A stretch of 64,000 bases of DNA, taken from positions 62,001 through 126,000 of the forward strand of contig WGME01000007.1 in NCBI GenBank assembly GCA_016125225.1, in the 5' to 3' direction. The notes beneath the pieces are model-generated. The model was not told the origin of the DNA and made no database searches. It was given only the letters and a program-made list of their open reading frames with translations. Source of the stretch: a bacterium (GTDB lineage: Bacteria > Planctomycetota > Planctomycetia > Planctomycetales > Planctomycetaceae). Below are positions 29,853-39,025 of the stretch, in pieces. The first letter of the stretch is position 1, and each line of letters opens with the position of its first letter. The position numbers and the translations under genes were made by a program.

Positions 29853-31520
29853 TCAGAGCCGTCCACTGCGGAAGATGCCGTAGATCAGCCACATCCCGAG
29901 CAGCGAGGAAACCAGGTACAGGGGCAGCGTCAGCCACAACGAATTCGTGGCACTCCGGATCAGCAAAGCCGAGGCGAGAATCATCGCCGACATCACAATG
30001 CCGACGGCGAGGCGATTGCTCGCCCGTTCCAGTTCCACGGTGAACTTGTCGAGTCCGCGGTGCTCCAGATGGACTTCCAACTCGTCCTGACTCAGCTTGC
30101 GTAGTGTCTCGGAAATATGGCCGGGAAGTTGCTCCGCAAGTTGCCACATGGCTTTCGAGCGCCGGAACATTGAAGCCGCGAGGTTGACCGGTTCGTAGCG
30201 TTCTTTGACGAGGCGTTCCACAAAGGGCTGCAGATGCCCCGCGAGATTAAAGGATGGATCGAGACCGCGACCGATGCCTTCTAATGTGACCAGTGCGCGA
30301 ATCAGCAACGTCAGACTGCCGGGGCAGCGAATGCCATGTTGACCGAGGATGGCGACAAAGTCGCTCAGCATGCTCCCCACCTGTAACCGCTCCAGTTCCA
30401 GGCCGTAATAGTTCGCGACGAAATCGCGCAGATCGATTTTCAGAAGCGGGCGATCGACTTCACGGTAGGGTTGGCCGAGCAGCAGCACGACATCAACCAG
30501 AGTGTCGACATCCTTCTGGGCGACCGACACGAACAGGTCAATCAGTTGTTCGCGCGTGGCGTCGTCGAGCATGCCGACCATGCCGTAGTCGAGCAGACAG
30601 ATTCCGCCGTCGGTGCGGATGCGGATATTGCCGGGATGCGGGTCGCCGTGAAATACGCCGAATTCAAAGGCCATTTTCATGAAGATGCGAGCCCCACGAA
30701 TGGCCACATCCGCGGGCTGGCAGGGCCATTGGGCGGGATCAAACGCCTGGTCGACCCGTAAACCCTCCACATATTCCATCGTCAGCACGGCCTCGGTGGT
30801 CAACTCCTCAAAGACCTGCGGCACATACAGGCTGGAATCGTCTCGGAACAGCCGCGCAAACTCTTGCATCGTGCGGCCTTCGCGGGCGAAATTGAGTTCC
30901 CGGCGAACAGACCGTGCAAAGTGGTTGACCAGTCCCGTCGGATCGAAGACACGCGACTCCGGAACATGGCGTTCCAACAGATGCGACAGTTCCTGCATGA
31001 GTGACAAATCGCGTTCGATATCCCGGACGGCGGAAGGGCGTCGGATTTTGATGGCCAGTGGAGTGCCATTGTGATGCCAGGCCCGATGCACCTGGGCCAG
31101 CGAACCCGCAGCCAACGGGTCGTGGTCGAAGCGGGCGAACAACTCTCGAACGGGATGACCGAGTTCCTGTTCGACCTGAGCGATCGCATCTTCACTGCGA
31201 AACGGCGGCACGCTTTCCTGCAGTTTCTGCAGTTCGCGGATCATCTCGGCGGGCATCAAATCTGGCCGCGTGCTCATCACTTGGCCAAACTTGATGAACG
31301 TGGGCCCGAGGGCTTCCAATGAGAGGCGGACCCGTTCGTACACCGTGATCTGTTGCGTGGGTGGTGCCTGACGTCGGCGTAACCAGCACCACCAGCGCTG
31401 CCAGAAACCCTGCACGCCTAACCGCGCGATCACATCTCCGAAACCATGATTCAGCAGCACCGCAGCGATTTCACGCGATCGGCCGAGATTGCGCAATAGC
31501 CGCAGAGGATGTGGTTCCAT
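29853..31520 (-). CDS. ABC1/UbiB-family atypical kinase
   Basis: 555 residues with the family signatures: the KxGQ motif in FIKFGQVMSTRPDLMP, the Ala-rich nucleotide loop AAGSLAQVHRA, the Lys of LAIKIRRP, the catalytic FHGDPHPGNI and the LLDYGMVG metal-binding loop. Two hydrophobic helices close the C-terminus (IVMSAMILASALLIR; LTLPLYLVSSLLGMWLIYGIF), giving membrane attachment. UbiB/COQ8 proteins are ATPases needed for quinone synthesis or distribution, probably acting on menaquinone here. A degenerate heptamer repeat lies directly upstream of the start. Confidence 0.92.
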   Translation of the reverse strand: MEPHPLRLLRNLGRSREIAAVLLNHGFGDVIARLGVQGFWQRWWCWLRRRQAPPTQQITVYERVRLSLEALGPTFIKFGQVMSTRPDLMPAEMIRELQKLQESVPPFRSEDAIAQVEQELGHPVRELFARFDHDPLAAGSLAQVHRAWHHNGTPLAIKIRRPSAVRDIERDLSLMQELSHLLERHVPESRVFDPTGLVNHFARSVRRELNFAREGRTMQEFARLFRDDSSLYVPQVFEELTTEAVLTMEYVEGLRVDQAFDPAQWPCQPADVAIRGARIFMKMAFEFGVFHGDPHPGNIRIRTDGGICLLDYGMVGMLDDATREQLIDLFVSVAQKDVDTLVDVVLLLGQPYREVDRPLLKIDLRDFVANYYGLELERLQVGSMLSDFVAILGQHGIRCPGSLTLLIRALVTLEGIGRGLDPSFNLAGHLQPFVERLVKERYEPVNLAASMFRRSKAMWQLAEQLPGHISETLRKLSQDELEVHLEHRGLDKFTVELERASNRLAVGIVMSAMILASALLIRSATNSLWLTLPLYLVSSLLGMWLIYGIFRSGRL

Positions 31521-31525
31521 GGGGT

Positions 31526-31560
31526 GAGGTGTCAGGTGTTAGGAATCAGGTGTCAGCTAT
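31526..31560. repeat. degenerate 7-bp tandem repeat upstream of the UbiB-family gene
   Basis: Five consecutive heptamers GAGGTGT, CAGGTGT, TAGGAAT, CAGGTGT, CAGCTAT lie immediately 5' of the ATG at 31518-31520, in the presumed leader. The period-7 structure is direct; any function is unknown. Confidence 0.7.
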
Positions 31561-31741
31561 TATCACGATATGCTGGCATCCTAAATGATCTTCGGACCAT
31601 TCGCTATTGCTGCTCATCGTGACTGGCAAGCGGAAACTGTGTGGCAGCATTGAATTCACACCACCACGATTTCCTGGGGCTACCGCGATGCGGAGCGCCC
31701 AGGCCACCCGACACTCTTGTCACCATCATCTCTGGCGTTGC

Positions 31742-34700
31742 TCACCGGCCGACACTTTGGGATTTCCCGGTAGCCCGTTTGACCTCGGCGAAGAGTTGCA
31801 GGTGGCCTTCGCCCAGCACATCGTTGAGTTCGATCTGCAGGTCGCGTTGCGGACTCACTTTCATCGTGAGCGGCTTTTGAGCTACGAAGCGCAGACGGCT
31901 GGTCGGGTCGTCGTTGTCTACCGTTTCCACCAGCACAATCACTTCGGACTTACCGGGGTAGCGTTGTAGAATATCGCGGACCCGATTCACCACGCGCTCA
32001 TCATGCAGGCCACGTCGGAACTTGATTGCCATTTTGCTGGTGAAATCGCGTTCCGCTTCGTCGAGGGTCCACATGGCGTTCACGATGACGTTCGGTTCCC
32101 GACTGCGTTTATCAACTTTCCCCTTCACGAACCGGACTTCGTCGCCAATCACCTTTTCACCGAGTCGGGCGAACTCTTCCGGCCACATAATGCAGCGGAC
32201 CACGCCGGTGGGGTCTTCAAAATCGAAGTTCACGTACTTGGTGTGACCGTTCCGGCTGGGCTTTTTCGTTTGGGCCTTTTTAATCGCCGAGACCATGCCA
32301 CCCAGGACGACTTCGACGCCGTCTTCGAGACCAACCAGTTCTTCGATTTTGTTGGAAGCGAAGGCATCGAGTTGTTTCGAGACTTCAGTGAGGGGATGGC
32401 TGGTGAGGTAGAACCCCAACGCTTCCTTCTCAAAGTTGAGTTGCTCGCGGTGTGACCATTCCGGCATATCGGGGAGCGATTGCACGATAGCGGCCGAGGC
32501 GTCACCGGCGGGTTCGTCATCGCCGCCGAACAGGTTTTTCTGCCCCCGCTGTTTGTCGCGGTGCATGTTCACGGCCCCTTGTACGGCCCGTTCAATCACG
32601 GAGAACTGTTGAGCCCGGTGTCCGCCGAGTTTGTCAAACGCTCCGGCCTTCACCAGGAGTTCCAGCACGCCCTTGGTGGCCTGTTTCGGGTCAACGCGTT
32701 CGGTCAAATCGAAGATGCTGCTGAACGGACCATTGGCTTCCCGTTCGGCCACAATGGCCCCGACGGCTCCTTCACCGACACCCTTGATGGCCCCCATCCC
32801 GAAAGCGAGTTTGTCACCCACCACCGTGAATTCGACATGGCTGGTATTGATATCGGGTGGCAGCACTTCGATCTTCATGCGGCGGCAGTCATCGAGGTGT
32901 TCGGTGAGTTTGTCGGTCTCGCCGAGTTCGCACGATAAGAGTGCCGCCATGAACTCGCACGGATAGTGAGCCTTGAGGTACGCCGTCTGATAGGCCACCG
33001 CACCGTAAGCCGTCGAGTGTGATTTGTTGAAGCCGTAACCGGCGAACTTTTCGATCATGCCGAAGAGTTCGACGGCGGTATCCTTCGCCAGTCCGTTGCT
33101 TTCCGCCCCTTCCAGGAACTGGGCCCGGTACTTGGCGATCATCTCCAGTTTTTTCTTGCTGATCGCCTTGATGCACTGATACGACTGCGGCAGCTCGATG
33201 CCCCCCAGCCGGTTCAGAATCCGCATCACCTGTTCCTGGTAGACCATCACGCCGTAGGTTTCGTCGAGCACGCCATCCATGATGGGATGGACGCGCGGCA
33301 ACGGTTGCCGCCCGTGCTTGACGTCGACGTAGGTCATCACCATGCCCCCTTCCAGCGGACCGGGGCGGTAGAGAGCTGACGTGGCGATGATGTCGGCGAA
33401 CTGGTCGGGCTTCATCTTCGTGAGCAGGTCCCGCATCCCGCCCGATTCGAGCTGGAAGATCCCCTTGGTTTCACCCCGTTGCAGCAGGGCGAAGGTCCCT
33501 TTGTCATCCAGAGGCAGCTTGACCGGGTCGATGTCGACACCGCGGTGCTCTTTCACATTCTTCACGGCTTTGTCGAGAATCGTGAGGTTCCGCAGGCCGA
33601 GGAAGTCCATCTTCAGCATGCCGGCCTTTTCGACCGTCGGACCTTCCCACTGCGTCACAATGTCGGTCTTGCCGGAGATCGTCTGCAGCGGCACGTACTC
33701 TTCAATCGGACGGTCCGAAACCACGACCCCGGCGGCATGTGTTCCGGCGGAACGGGCCAAGCCTTCCAGTTCCATCGCCAGATCAAGAAGTTCCTTGATC
33801 TGCGGGTCGGTGTTGTAGGCCTCTTTGAGTTCGGCACTCTTTTCGAGGGCTTCCTTCAGTTCGATGTTCAACTCATCGGGCACCATCTTGGCGATTTCGT
33901 CGACGCGCTTGAGCGGCACTGATAACGCCCGACCGACATCACGAATTGCCGCTTTGGCTTTCAGTGTGCCGAACGTGCCGATCTGCGAGACGTTCTGTTC
34001 GCCGTATTTCTGCTTGGTGTAGTCGATAACGTCCTGCCGACGGTCACGGCAGAAGTCGATATCGATATCGGGCGGCTCAGTTCGGCTGGGGTCGAGAAAG
34101 CGTTCAAACAACAAGTCGTACTGCAACGGGCAGACGTGGCTGAGGCCGAGCAGGTAAGCCACGATCGCCCCGCACGCCGAACCACGGGCACTGCACGGAA
34201 TGCCCCGTTCCATGGCAAAACGCACAAAGTCCCACACGATGAGGAAGTAGCTGGCATACCCCATCTTCTGGATGACGCCGAGTTCAAAGTTCAGACGCTC
34301 GCGATGAGCGTCGGTGATGCCATCGGCTCCGTAGCGCCACACCAGCCCCTGTTCACACAGTTCCCGCAGATAGTCGATGTCGCTCTTATTGTCTGGCGGA
34401 GCGAAGACCGGAAAGTGCCGGGTTTTCAGGTCGAGATCGATATCAACACGGTTGGCAATCTCCTGCGATCGCGCAACGGCATCGGCATGATTCGGAAAGG
34501 CCGTGTACATTTCCTCGGGCGTGCGGATGTAAAGCTGATCGCTGTCCATCCGCATGCGGTTCGTGTCACTCCGTTCGCTCTTCGTGTTGACGCACAGCAG
34601 CACGTCCTGCACGGCGGCGTCTTCACGGTTGAGATAATGGGCATCGTTGGTGGCGACGAGTGGCAGCCCCATCTTTGTAGCGAGATCAATTGTTGCCTCA

Positions 34701-35269
34701 GCACAGCGGGTCTGGATCTCGAATCCGGCGTTCTGAATCTCAAGATAGAAACGGTCCCCGAAGACCTTGGAATACCACGCCGCGAGTTTTTCGGCTTCGC
34801 TGTATTGTTCGCCGAGTAACAGAAATGACAGTTCGCCCGCCGCACAACCCGACAGGCAGATCAATCCTTCGTTCAGTTCTTCAAGCAGGGCTTTGTCAAT
34901 GCGGGGCTTGTAATAAAAGCCTTCGAGATACGCCCGCGACGAGAGTTTCACGAGGTTCTGGAAGCCGGTACGGTTCATCGCCAGCAGCGTCAGATGGAAG
35001 CTGGCTTCTTTGGTGCGCGACGCTCCCGACTTCTCGAACCGGGACCGCGGGGCAATGTACGCTTCCATCCCCAGAATCGGATTGACCCCGGCCCCTTTGC
35101 ACGACAGGTAGAATTCGAGCGAACCGTAAAGGTTACCGTGGTCGGTCACCGCCGCCGCCGTCATGCCATGTTCTTTGACCTTGGCAATGTACTGGTCGAT
35201 GCGGGTCGCCCCGTCGAGCAGGCTGTAATGGGTGTGGCAATGCAGATGCGTGAACGGCCGCGACGACAT
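31742..35269 (-). CDS. dnaE: DNA polymerase III alpha subunit
   Basis: 1175 residues, normal for DnaE. An N-terminal PHP domain (HLHCHTHYSLLDG; DHGNLYGSLEFY) precedes the C-family polymerase core. The catalytic motif PDIDIDF places aspartates at 401 and 403, the same numbers as in Escherichia coli DnaE. GTHAAGVVVSD, the fingers, tandem HhH and a C-terminal OB fold (VVLGGMVSAIKKAQTKK) follow. Start ATG 35269 has AAGGA at 8 nt; an in-frame ATG 6 nt earlier is too close to it. It is the replicative polymerase. Confidence 0.97.
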   Translation of the reverse strand: MSSRPFTHLHCHTHYSLLDGATRIDQYIAKVKEHGMTAAAVTDHGNLYGSLEFYLSCKGAGVNPILGMEAYIAPRSRFEKSGASRTKEASFHLTLLAMNRTGFQNLVKLSSRAYLEGFYYKPRIDKALLEELNEGLICLSGCAAGELSFLLLGEQYSEAEKLAAWYSKVFGDRFYLEIQNAGFEIQTRCAEATIDLATKMGLPLVATNDAHYLNREDAAVQDVLLCVNTKSERSDTNRMRMDSDQLYIRTPEEMYTAFPNHADAVARSQEIANRVDIDLDLKTRHFPVFAPPDNKSDIDYLRELCEQGLVWRYGADGITDAHRERLNFELGVIQKMGYASYFLIVWDFVRFAMERGIPCSARGSACGAIVAYLLGLSHVCPLQYDLLFERFLDPSRTEPPDIDIDFCRDRRQDVIDYTKQKYGEQNVSQIGTFGTLKAKAAIRDVGRALSVPLKRVDEIAKMVPDELNIELKEALEKSAELKEAYNTDPQIKELLDLAMELEGLARSAGTHAAGVVVSDRPIEEYVPLQTISGKTDIVTQWEGPTVEKAGMLKMDFLGLRNLTILDKAVKNVKEHRGVDIDPVKLPLDDKGTFALLQRGETKGIFQLESGGMRDLLTKMKPDQFADIIATSALYRPGPLEGGMVMTYVDVKHGRQPLPRVHPIMDGVLDETYGVMVYQEQVMRILNRLGGIELPQSYQCIKAISKKKLEMIAKYRAQFLEGAESNGLAKDTAVELFGMIEKFAGYGFNKSHSTAYGAVAYQTAYLKAHYPCEFMAALLSCELGETDKLTEHLDDCRRMKIEVLPPDINTSHVEFTVVGDKLAFGMGAIKGVGEGAVGAIVAEREANGPFSSIFDLTERVDPKQATKGVLELLVKAGAFDKLGGHRAQQFSVIERAVQGAVNMHRDKQRGQKNLFGGDDEPAGDASAAIVQSLPDMPEWSHREQLNFEKEALGFYLTSHPLTEVSKQLDAFASNKIEELVGLEDGVEVVLGGMVSAIKKAQTKKPSRNGHTKYVNFDFEDPTGVVRCIMWPEEFARLGEKVIGDEVRFVKGKVDKRSREPNVIVNAMWTLDEAERDFTSKMAIKFRRGLHDERVVNRVRDILQRYPGKSEVIVLVETVDNDDPTSRLRFVAQKPLTMKVSPQRDLQIELNDVLGEGHLQLFAEVKRATGKSQSVGR

Positions 35270-35445
35270 CGTCATCGTCCTTGATGCGGGAATCCGGGAA
35301 AGACATGCGACTCTTGCCGCGATGTCCACAGGCTACCGCGCCGAGCGATGATTTTCATGCAACGCGAACGACCACTCACCTGCAATTCTCCTTCCGATGG
35401 GAATTGCAACTCGTCGGACATCGAAACCGCACGGTTCACAGGAAT

Positions 35446-36111
35446 TTATGGCTGGGCACCGGGTTTGATGGAATAGGCAGCCTCGGCCGTTTTGATGTAT
35501 TCGGCAAGGGTTTCCAGGCCGATCGCCCGGCGGCGATCATCGACCTGTGCCTCGCCTTCGATGGGATACGGTATCAACTTGCCGCTGACTTGTTGCAGTT
35601 GTGTGCCATAGAGTTGCTTCGCTTTGTCGGCCAGATGCACGCGGTCGGTGAGGTAGGCTAAATCGATCCCCGCGGCCTCTTGTTTCTGGACCGCCGCTTC
35701 GAGGAGTTTCAGGCAGCGACGCTGAAATTCGCGATCATGGTCGGCATGCTGGACCAGCAACCAGGACGCATGGGCCCCGTCTGTTCCGACGAGCGAATGC
35801 CCGGGCCAGCCATATTCCTCAATGATGACTTTCAAGCGGGCCGTGTTCTGACGATCGATCTTTTGCAGAGTGCGAATCGCTTCCGGCAATTCTGCTGCTG
35901 GGGGTTTGTCCCCATCGTGAAACTTGCCGGAAAGGAGCAGTGGAATCGCCGTCTCTCGTGCGGCTTGATCCTCCTGCATCCGCTGCAGCAATTCTTGCCG
36001 TAGTTCAGGGGCTTTAATCGGTTCCGCTGCAGCCTTTGGACCCATTGGAACCAACAGGATCAACGCAGCAATCGCAATCCCTCGCGAGTACAAACACATA
36101 GCAGCATCCAT
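35446..36111 (-). CDS. DUF6624-like exported protein
   Basis: About 221 residues. A signal peptide (CLYSRGIAIAALILLVPMGPKAAA) is followed by a helical domain with the pattern RLKVIIEEYGWPGHSLVGTDGAHASWLLVQHAD ... LAYLTDRVHLADKAKQLYGTQL, which I recognise as DUF6624-like. Function unknown. The open frame extends to 36408, but the extra 99 residues show no export signal; ATG 36111 or 36099 is more likely. Confidence 0.7.
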   Translation of the reverse strand: MDAAMCLYSRGIAIAALILLVPMGPKAAAEPIKAPELRQELLQRMQEDQAARETAIPLLLSGKFHDGDKPPAAELPEAIRTLQKIDRQNTARLKVIIEEYGWPGHSLVGTDGAHASWLLVQHADHDREFQRRCLKLLEAAVQKQEAAGIDLAYLTDRVHLADKAKQLYGTQLQQVSGKLIPYPIEGEAQVDDRRRAIGLETLAEYIKTAEAAYSIKPGAQP

Positions 36112-36334
36112 CCGGTAATTAACGGGTTGGAGACGCAACCACAAAAATTCACCGAGTTTGGTAACGGAATGGATGGTAATCCGAACCGCACCCTTCGCAC
36201 AGAGTGACGTCCGGTTGAACGCGGCGACCTGGTGAATTTGGTCGTCAGTTTGTTTCTGAGTTAATCCCCGGAAATTGCTGCGGATATCTCCCTGAGAAAC
36301 GAACAATCGCACACCAAAATGGGAGGGAATTATC

Positions 36335-36769
36335 ATGACGACGATGACTGGCATGTATCTGACGTATGTGGCTTTGACCGTGGGAATCACCATTTGGGTC
36401 GCACGCACGCTGCGGACCCACGGCCGCGTCTTTCTGACATTCGGGCAGGAAGAACAGCTCGAATTGAATGACGCATTGTCCCATCTGCTGGTGCTGGGCT
36501 TTTACCTGGTGAACTTCGGTGTGATTTCGTTCGCTTTGAAAACCACATCTCAGGCGACCAATATGCCGACGGCCATCGAGCTTCTCAGCAGCAAGGTGGG
36601 TGTCATACTGCTGGTGATTGGTGGGATGCACTTTTTCATCCTGGCGATGTTCGCTTCCATCCGCAGCAACACCATGAAACAGGCGAATGAAGCTCACCGC
36701 CGGGATCACATCGGTCAACTTGCGCAGGCACGGCGGGCCACCATCACCGAGTTTGAGGAAAAGGAGTAG
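36335..36769 (+). CDS. small integral membrane protein, paralogue A
   Basis: 144 residues with three membrane helices: TGMYLTYVALTVGITIWVA, ALSHLLVLGFYLVNFGVISFAL and VGVILLVIGGMHFFILAMFA, then a charged cytoplasmic tail. GGGAGGGA precedes the ATG. It shares the core LxHLLxxGFYLVN with the gene at 36903, so the two are tandem paralogues. I do not recognise the family; a 36801-36864 palindrome separates the pair. Confidence 0.75.
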   Translation: MTTMTGMYLTYVALTVGITIWVARTLRTHGRVFLTFGQEEQLELNDALSHLLVLGFYLVNFGVISFALKTTSQATNMPTAIELLSSKVGVILLVIGGMHFFILAMFASIRSNTMKQANEAHRRDHIGQLAQARRATITEFEEKE

Positions 36770-36800
36770 TGAAGCTGGCACTGTCTGCCCATCGGCGTTG

Positions 36801-36864
36801 TGTGCCACTGGCTCCGCCAGTGTTGGCTCTGGCAGAACTTCGCACTGGCATAGCCAGTGGCACA
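36801..36864. repeat. long imperfect palindrome (REP-like element)
   Basis: TGTGCCACTGGCT (36801-36813) and its exact complement (36852-36864) enclose a second pair, GCCAGTG (36816-36822) and CACTGGC (36843-36849), separated by a 2x2 internal mismatch and a 20-nt loop. The result is a stem of 20 paired bases. The repeated GCCACTGGC-type core inside both arms is the kind of dispersed intergenic repeat found in planctomycete genomes, and no T-run follows. Confidence 0.8.
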
Positions 36865-36902
36865 AAACTGGAATAAAACCTGGAAAGAAATCGAGGTTTA
36901 TC

Positions 36903-37292
36903 ATGACGCCGCTTGCCTGGACTTATGCGGCGTATCTGACAGCCAGCGGCGTGATCACCGTCTGGTTTGGACAAACGCTGCACCATCATGGCCGGGTGTT
37001 GCTGATCGATACCTTCCACGGCAACACCCGCATCGCAGACGCCGTCAATCATCTGCTATTGGTCGGGTTCTACCTGGTCAATCTGGCGTTTGTCACTCTG
37101 ACGCTCAAATCAGGTCTGCAAGTGACCGGGTTTCAGGATGGCCTGGAAGTTTTGGCCCAGAAACTGGGCCTGATCATGACCGTGCTGGGTGTCTGGCACT
37201 TCAAGAACATGCTGATCTGCCATTATGTACGTGGCTACTGGAAACGACGGCTGGCAGATCACTTCTCCCATCCCGCGAGAGTTCATTCATAG
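36903..37292 (+). CDS. small integral membrane protein, paralogue B
   Basis: 129 residues from ATG 36903, preceded by GAGG. Three helices (TYAAYLTASGVITVWFG; AVNHLLLVGFYLVNLAFVTLTL; LGLIMTVLGVWHFKNMLI) align with paralogue A, including LLxxGFYLVN. The first loop has a similar HHHGRVLL/HGRVFL segment in the two copies. Its stop overlaps the convergent sulfatase gene by 10 bp. Function unknown; His residues near the membrane face could bind metal, which is speculative. Confidence 0.75.
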   Translation: MTPLAWTYAAYLTASGVITVWFGQTLHHHGRVLLIDTFHGNTRIADAVNHLLLVGFYLVNLAFVTLTLKSGLQVTGFQDGLEVLAQKLGLIMTVLGVWHFKNMLICHYVRGYWKRRLADHFSHPARVHS

Positions 37293-38785
37293 CGCCACTT
37301 GAGTTCCCACGGGTCTTGCGTCTGCTGTTGCCATTCTTGCAACTGGGTCTGCAGACGTTTCAGCAACTCACGGTGCTCTGGTTCTTCGGCCAAGTTGCGA
37401 GTTTCATCGGGATCGGCCGCCAAGTCATACAACTCATGTTTCGCGCGATGCAGATAGGCATCGACGGAACGGCGACCGTAATACTGTTGCGGATCGTCGC
37501 GTTTCAGTACCGCTTGCCAGGTGGGACTCTCGAACAGGTCGGACGCAAACGGGTATTCGAGGCCATTTGCTATATTGAGGATGTACTTGTAGTTGCCCAC
37601 TCGGACCACCCGCATCGGATAGTACATGGTGATTTCGTGGAACGTATGGGACGCATACAGGGTGTCCCAGTTCTCGGGAGTCGGCTGGCCTAGGACACCC
37701 GCGAATGAGCGGCCATGAAACTGGTATTTCCCATTCTTACCGGCTCGCGCGGGAAGATTGCGAGCCTGTTCGCTACCGACTTCGACAGGGCGTACCGGGG
37801 CGGCGTCTGGGGTTTCAACACCGCAGTAATTGAGCACGGTCGGCGTGAGATCGGCCCAGGTGACCATCGCCTCACAGATAGTTCCCTGCTGTTTTTGCCG
37901 AGGATCGCGCACGATCAGTGGCAGATTGATGCCCGGTTCATAGCACGTGGTCTTAGCGCCTGGGAAAGGGGGGCCATTGTCGCTGAGGAAGAAGATCAGC
38001 GTGTTATCCCAATGGCCGGTTTCTTTCAATGTGCGGAAGAGATCGCCCAGGCCCACATCGAGTCGGGCAATGGCCCGATAGTATTCGCACAATTCCTGGC
38101 GGACCTCCGGCAAATCGGGCAACCAACTCGGCACAGTGATCTGATCGGGCTGGTAGATCGTCGGTGGAATCTCGGGATAGAAGTCGGGTTTGTCCGGTTG
38201 ATTGGCAAAGTGACTGCGGTCGCCACCGCGATGGGGATCGGTCGGACAGAAGTAGAGGAAGAACGGTCGGTCGTCGGCTTCCGTGATCCACTCTTTCGCA
38301 TTGCGAGCCATACGGACCGTATTGCGATGCCCCTGCGTGTCCTGCTGCCGTTCAAACTCGAAATGGTAAATCGGTTCGGGCGCGAGGTGATACTTGCCAA
38401 TCAGACATGTGCGATAGCCCGCTTTGTTCAGCAAGACGGGCAGGGAATGCACTGTATCGTAGGTGCTGAAGTGGTTGTAGCCATGGGCGTGCCCGAAGTG
38501 TCCCGTAGCGTGGTTATAGAGTCCACTCAGAATGACCGACCGGCTGGCGCTGCAACTGGCCGTGGTGCAATAAGCCCGCGTGAAGCGTGTCCCCTGGGCC
38601 GCCAGAGCATCAATGTTGGGGGTTTTGGCGAGTTTGTCGCCGTAGCAGCCCAACTGAAAACCCAGGTCATCCGCCACGATGATCACCACATTCGGGCGTT
38701 TTTCAGCCGCCGATACAACAGCCTCCAGTGGTCCAATTACGGATGGCAGAATGAGGCCCACACTCAATAGCAGTCGATTCCACAT
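37283..38785 (-). CDS. FGly-dependent sulfatase
   Basis: 500 residues with a signal peptide (LLLSVGLILPSVIGPLEAVVSAAE). The metal-binding start NVVIIVADDLGFQLGCYG, the formylglycine motif CSASR (within TTASCSASRSVILSG), the GKYHLAPEP segment and LSDNGPPFPGAKTT are all present. It would hydrolyse sulfate esters after Cys conversion to formylglycine by a maturase encoded elsewhere. Planctomycetes carry many such enzymes for sulfated polysaccharides. ATG 38785 has GAGAGGAAC upstream. The gene overlaps the plus-strand membrane protein tail-to-tail by 10 bp. Confidence 0.93.
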   Translation of the reverse strand: MWNRLLLSVGLILPSVIGPLEAVVSAAEKRPNVVIIVADDLGFQLGCYGDKLAKTPNIDALAAQGTRFTRAYCTTASCSASRSVILSGLYNHATGHFGHAHGYNHFSTYDTVHSLPVLLNKAGYRTCLIGKYHLAPEPIYHFEFERQQDTQGHRNTVRMARNAKEWITEADDRPFFLYFCPTDPHRGGDRSHFANQPDKPDFYPEIPPTIYQPDQITVPSWLPDLPEVRQELCEYYRAIARLDVGLGDLFRTLKETGHWDNTLIFFLSDNGPPFPGAKTTCYEPGINLPLIVRDPRQKQQGTICEAMVTWADLTPTVLNYCGVETPDAAPVRPVEVGSEQARNLPARAGKNGKYQFHGRSFAGVLGQPTPENWDTLYASHTFHEITMYYPMRVVRVGNYKYILNIANGLEYPFASDLFESPTWQAVLKRDDPQQYYGRRSVDAYLHRAKHELYDLAADPDETRNLAEEPEHRELLKRLQTQLQEWQQQTQDPWELKWRYE

Positions 38786-39025
38786 GGTGTTCCTCTCGGG
38801 CAGATAGTCGGCAGTGATCAACGTCAGTGACAGCATTTCCGAAAATGACGAAGAATCTCGTCATTCCTGCAGGAACTCTCACGATACTGTCCGGCACCCC
38901 GTCGTGCGAACGTCCCACGCAAAAAGTCATTCAAACCTGCGAAACCCTCCAGAAGTTGGGGGGTTAATTAGGCCGCCGTGCAGTGCAGCCGGCCGGTATT
39001 GCGAGATTCCGCCAGGGACGTCGTG

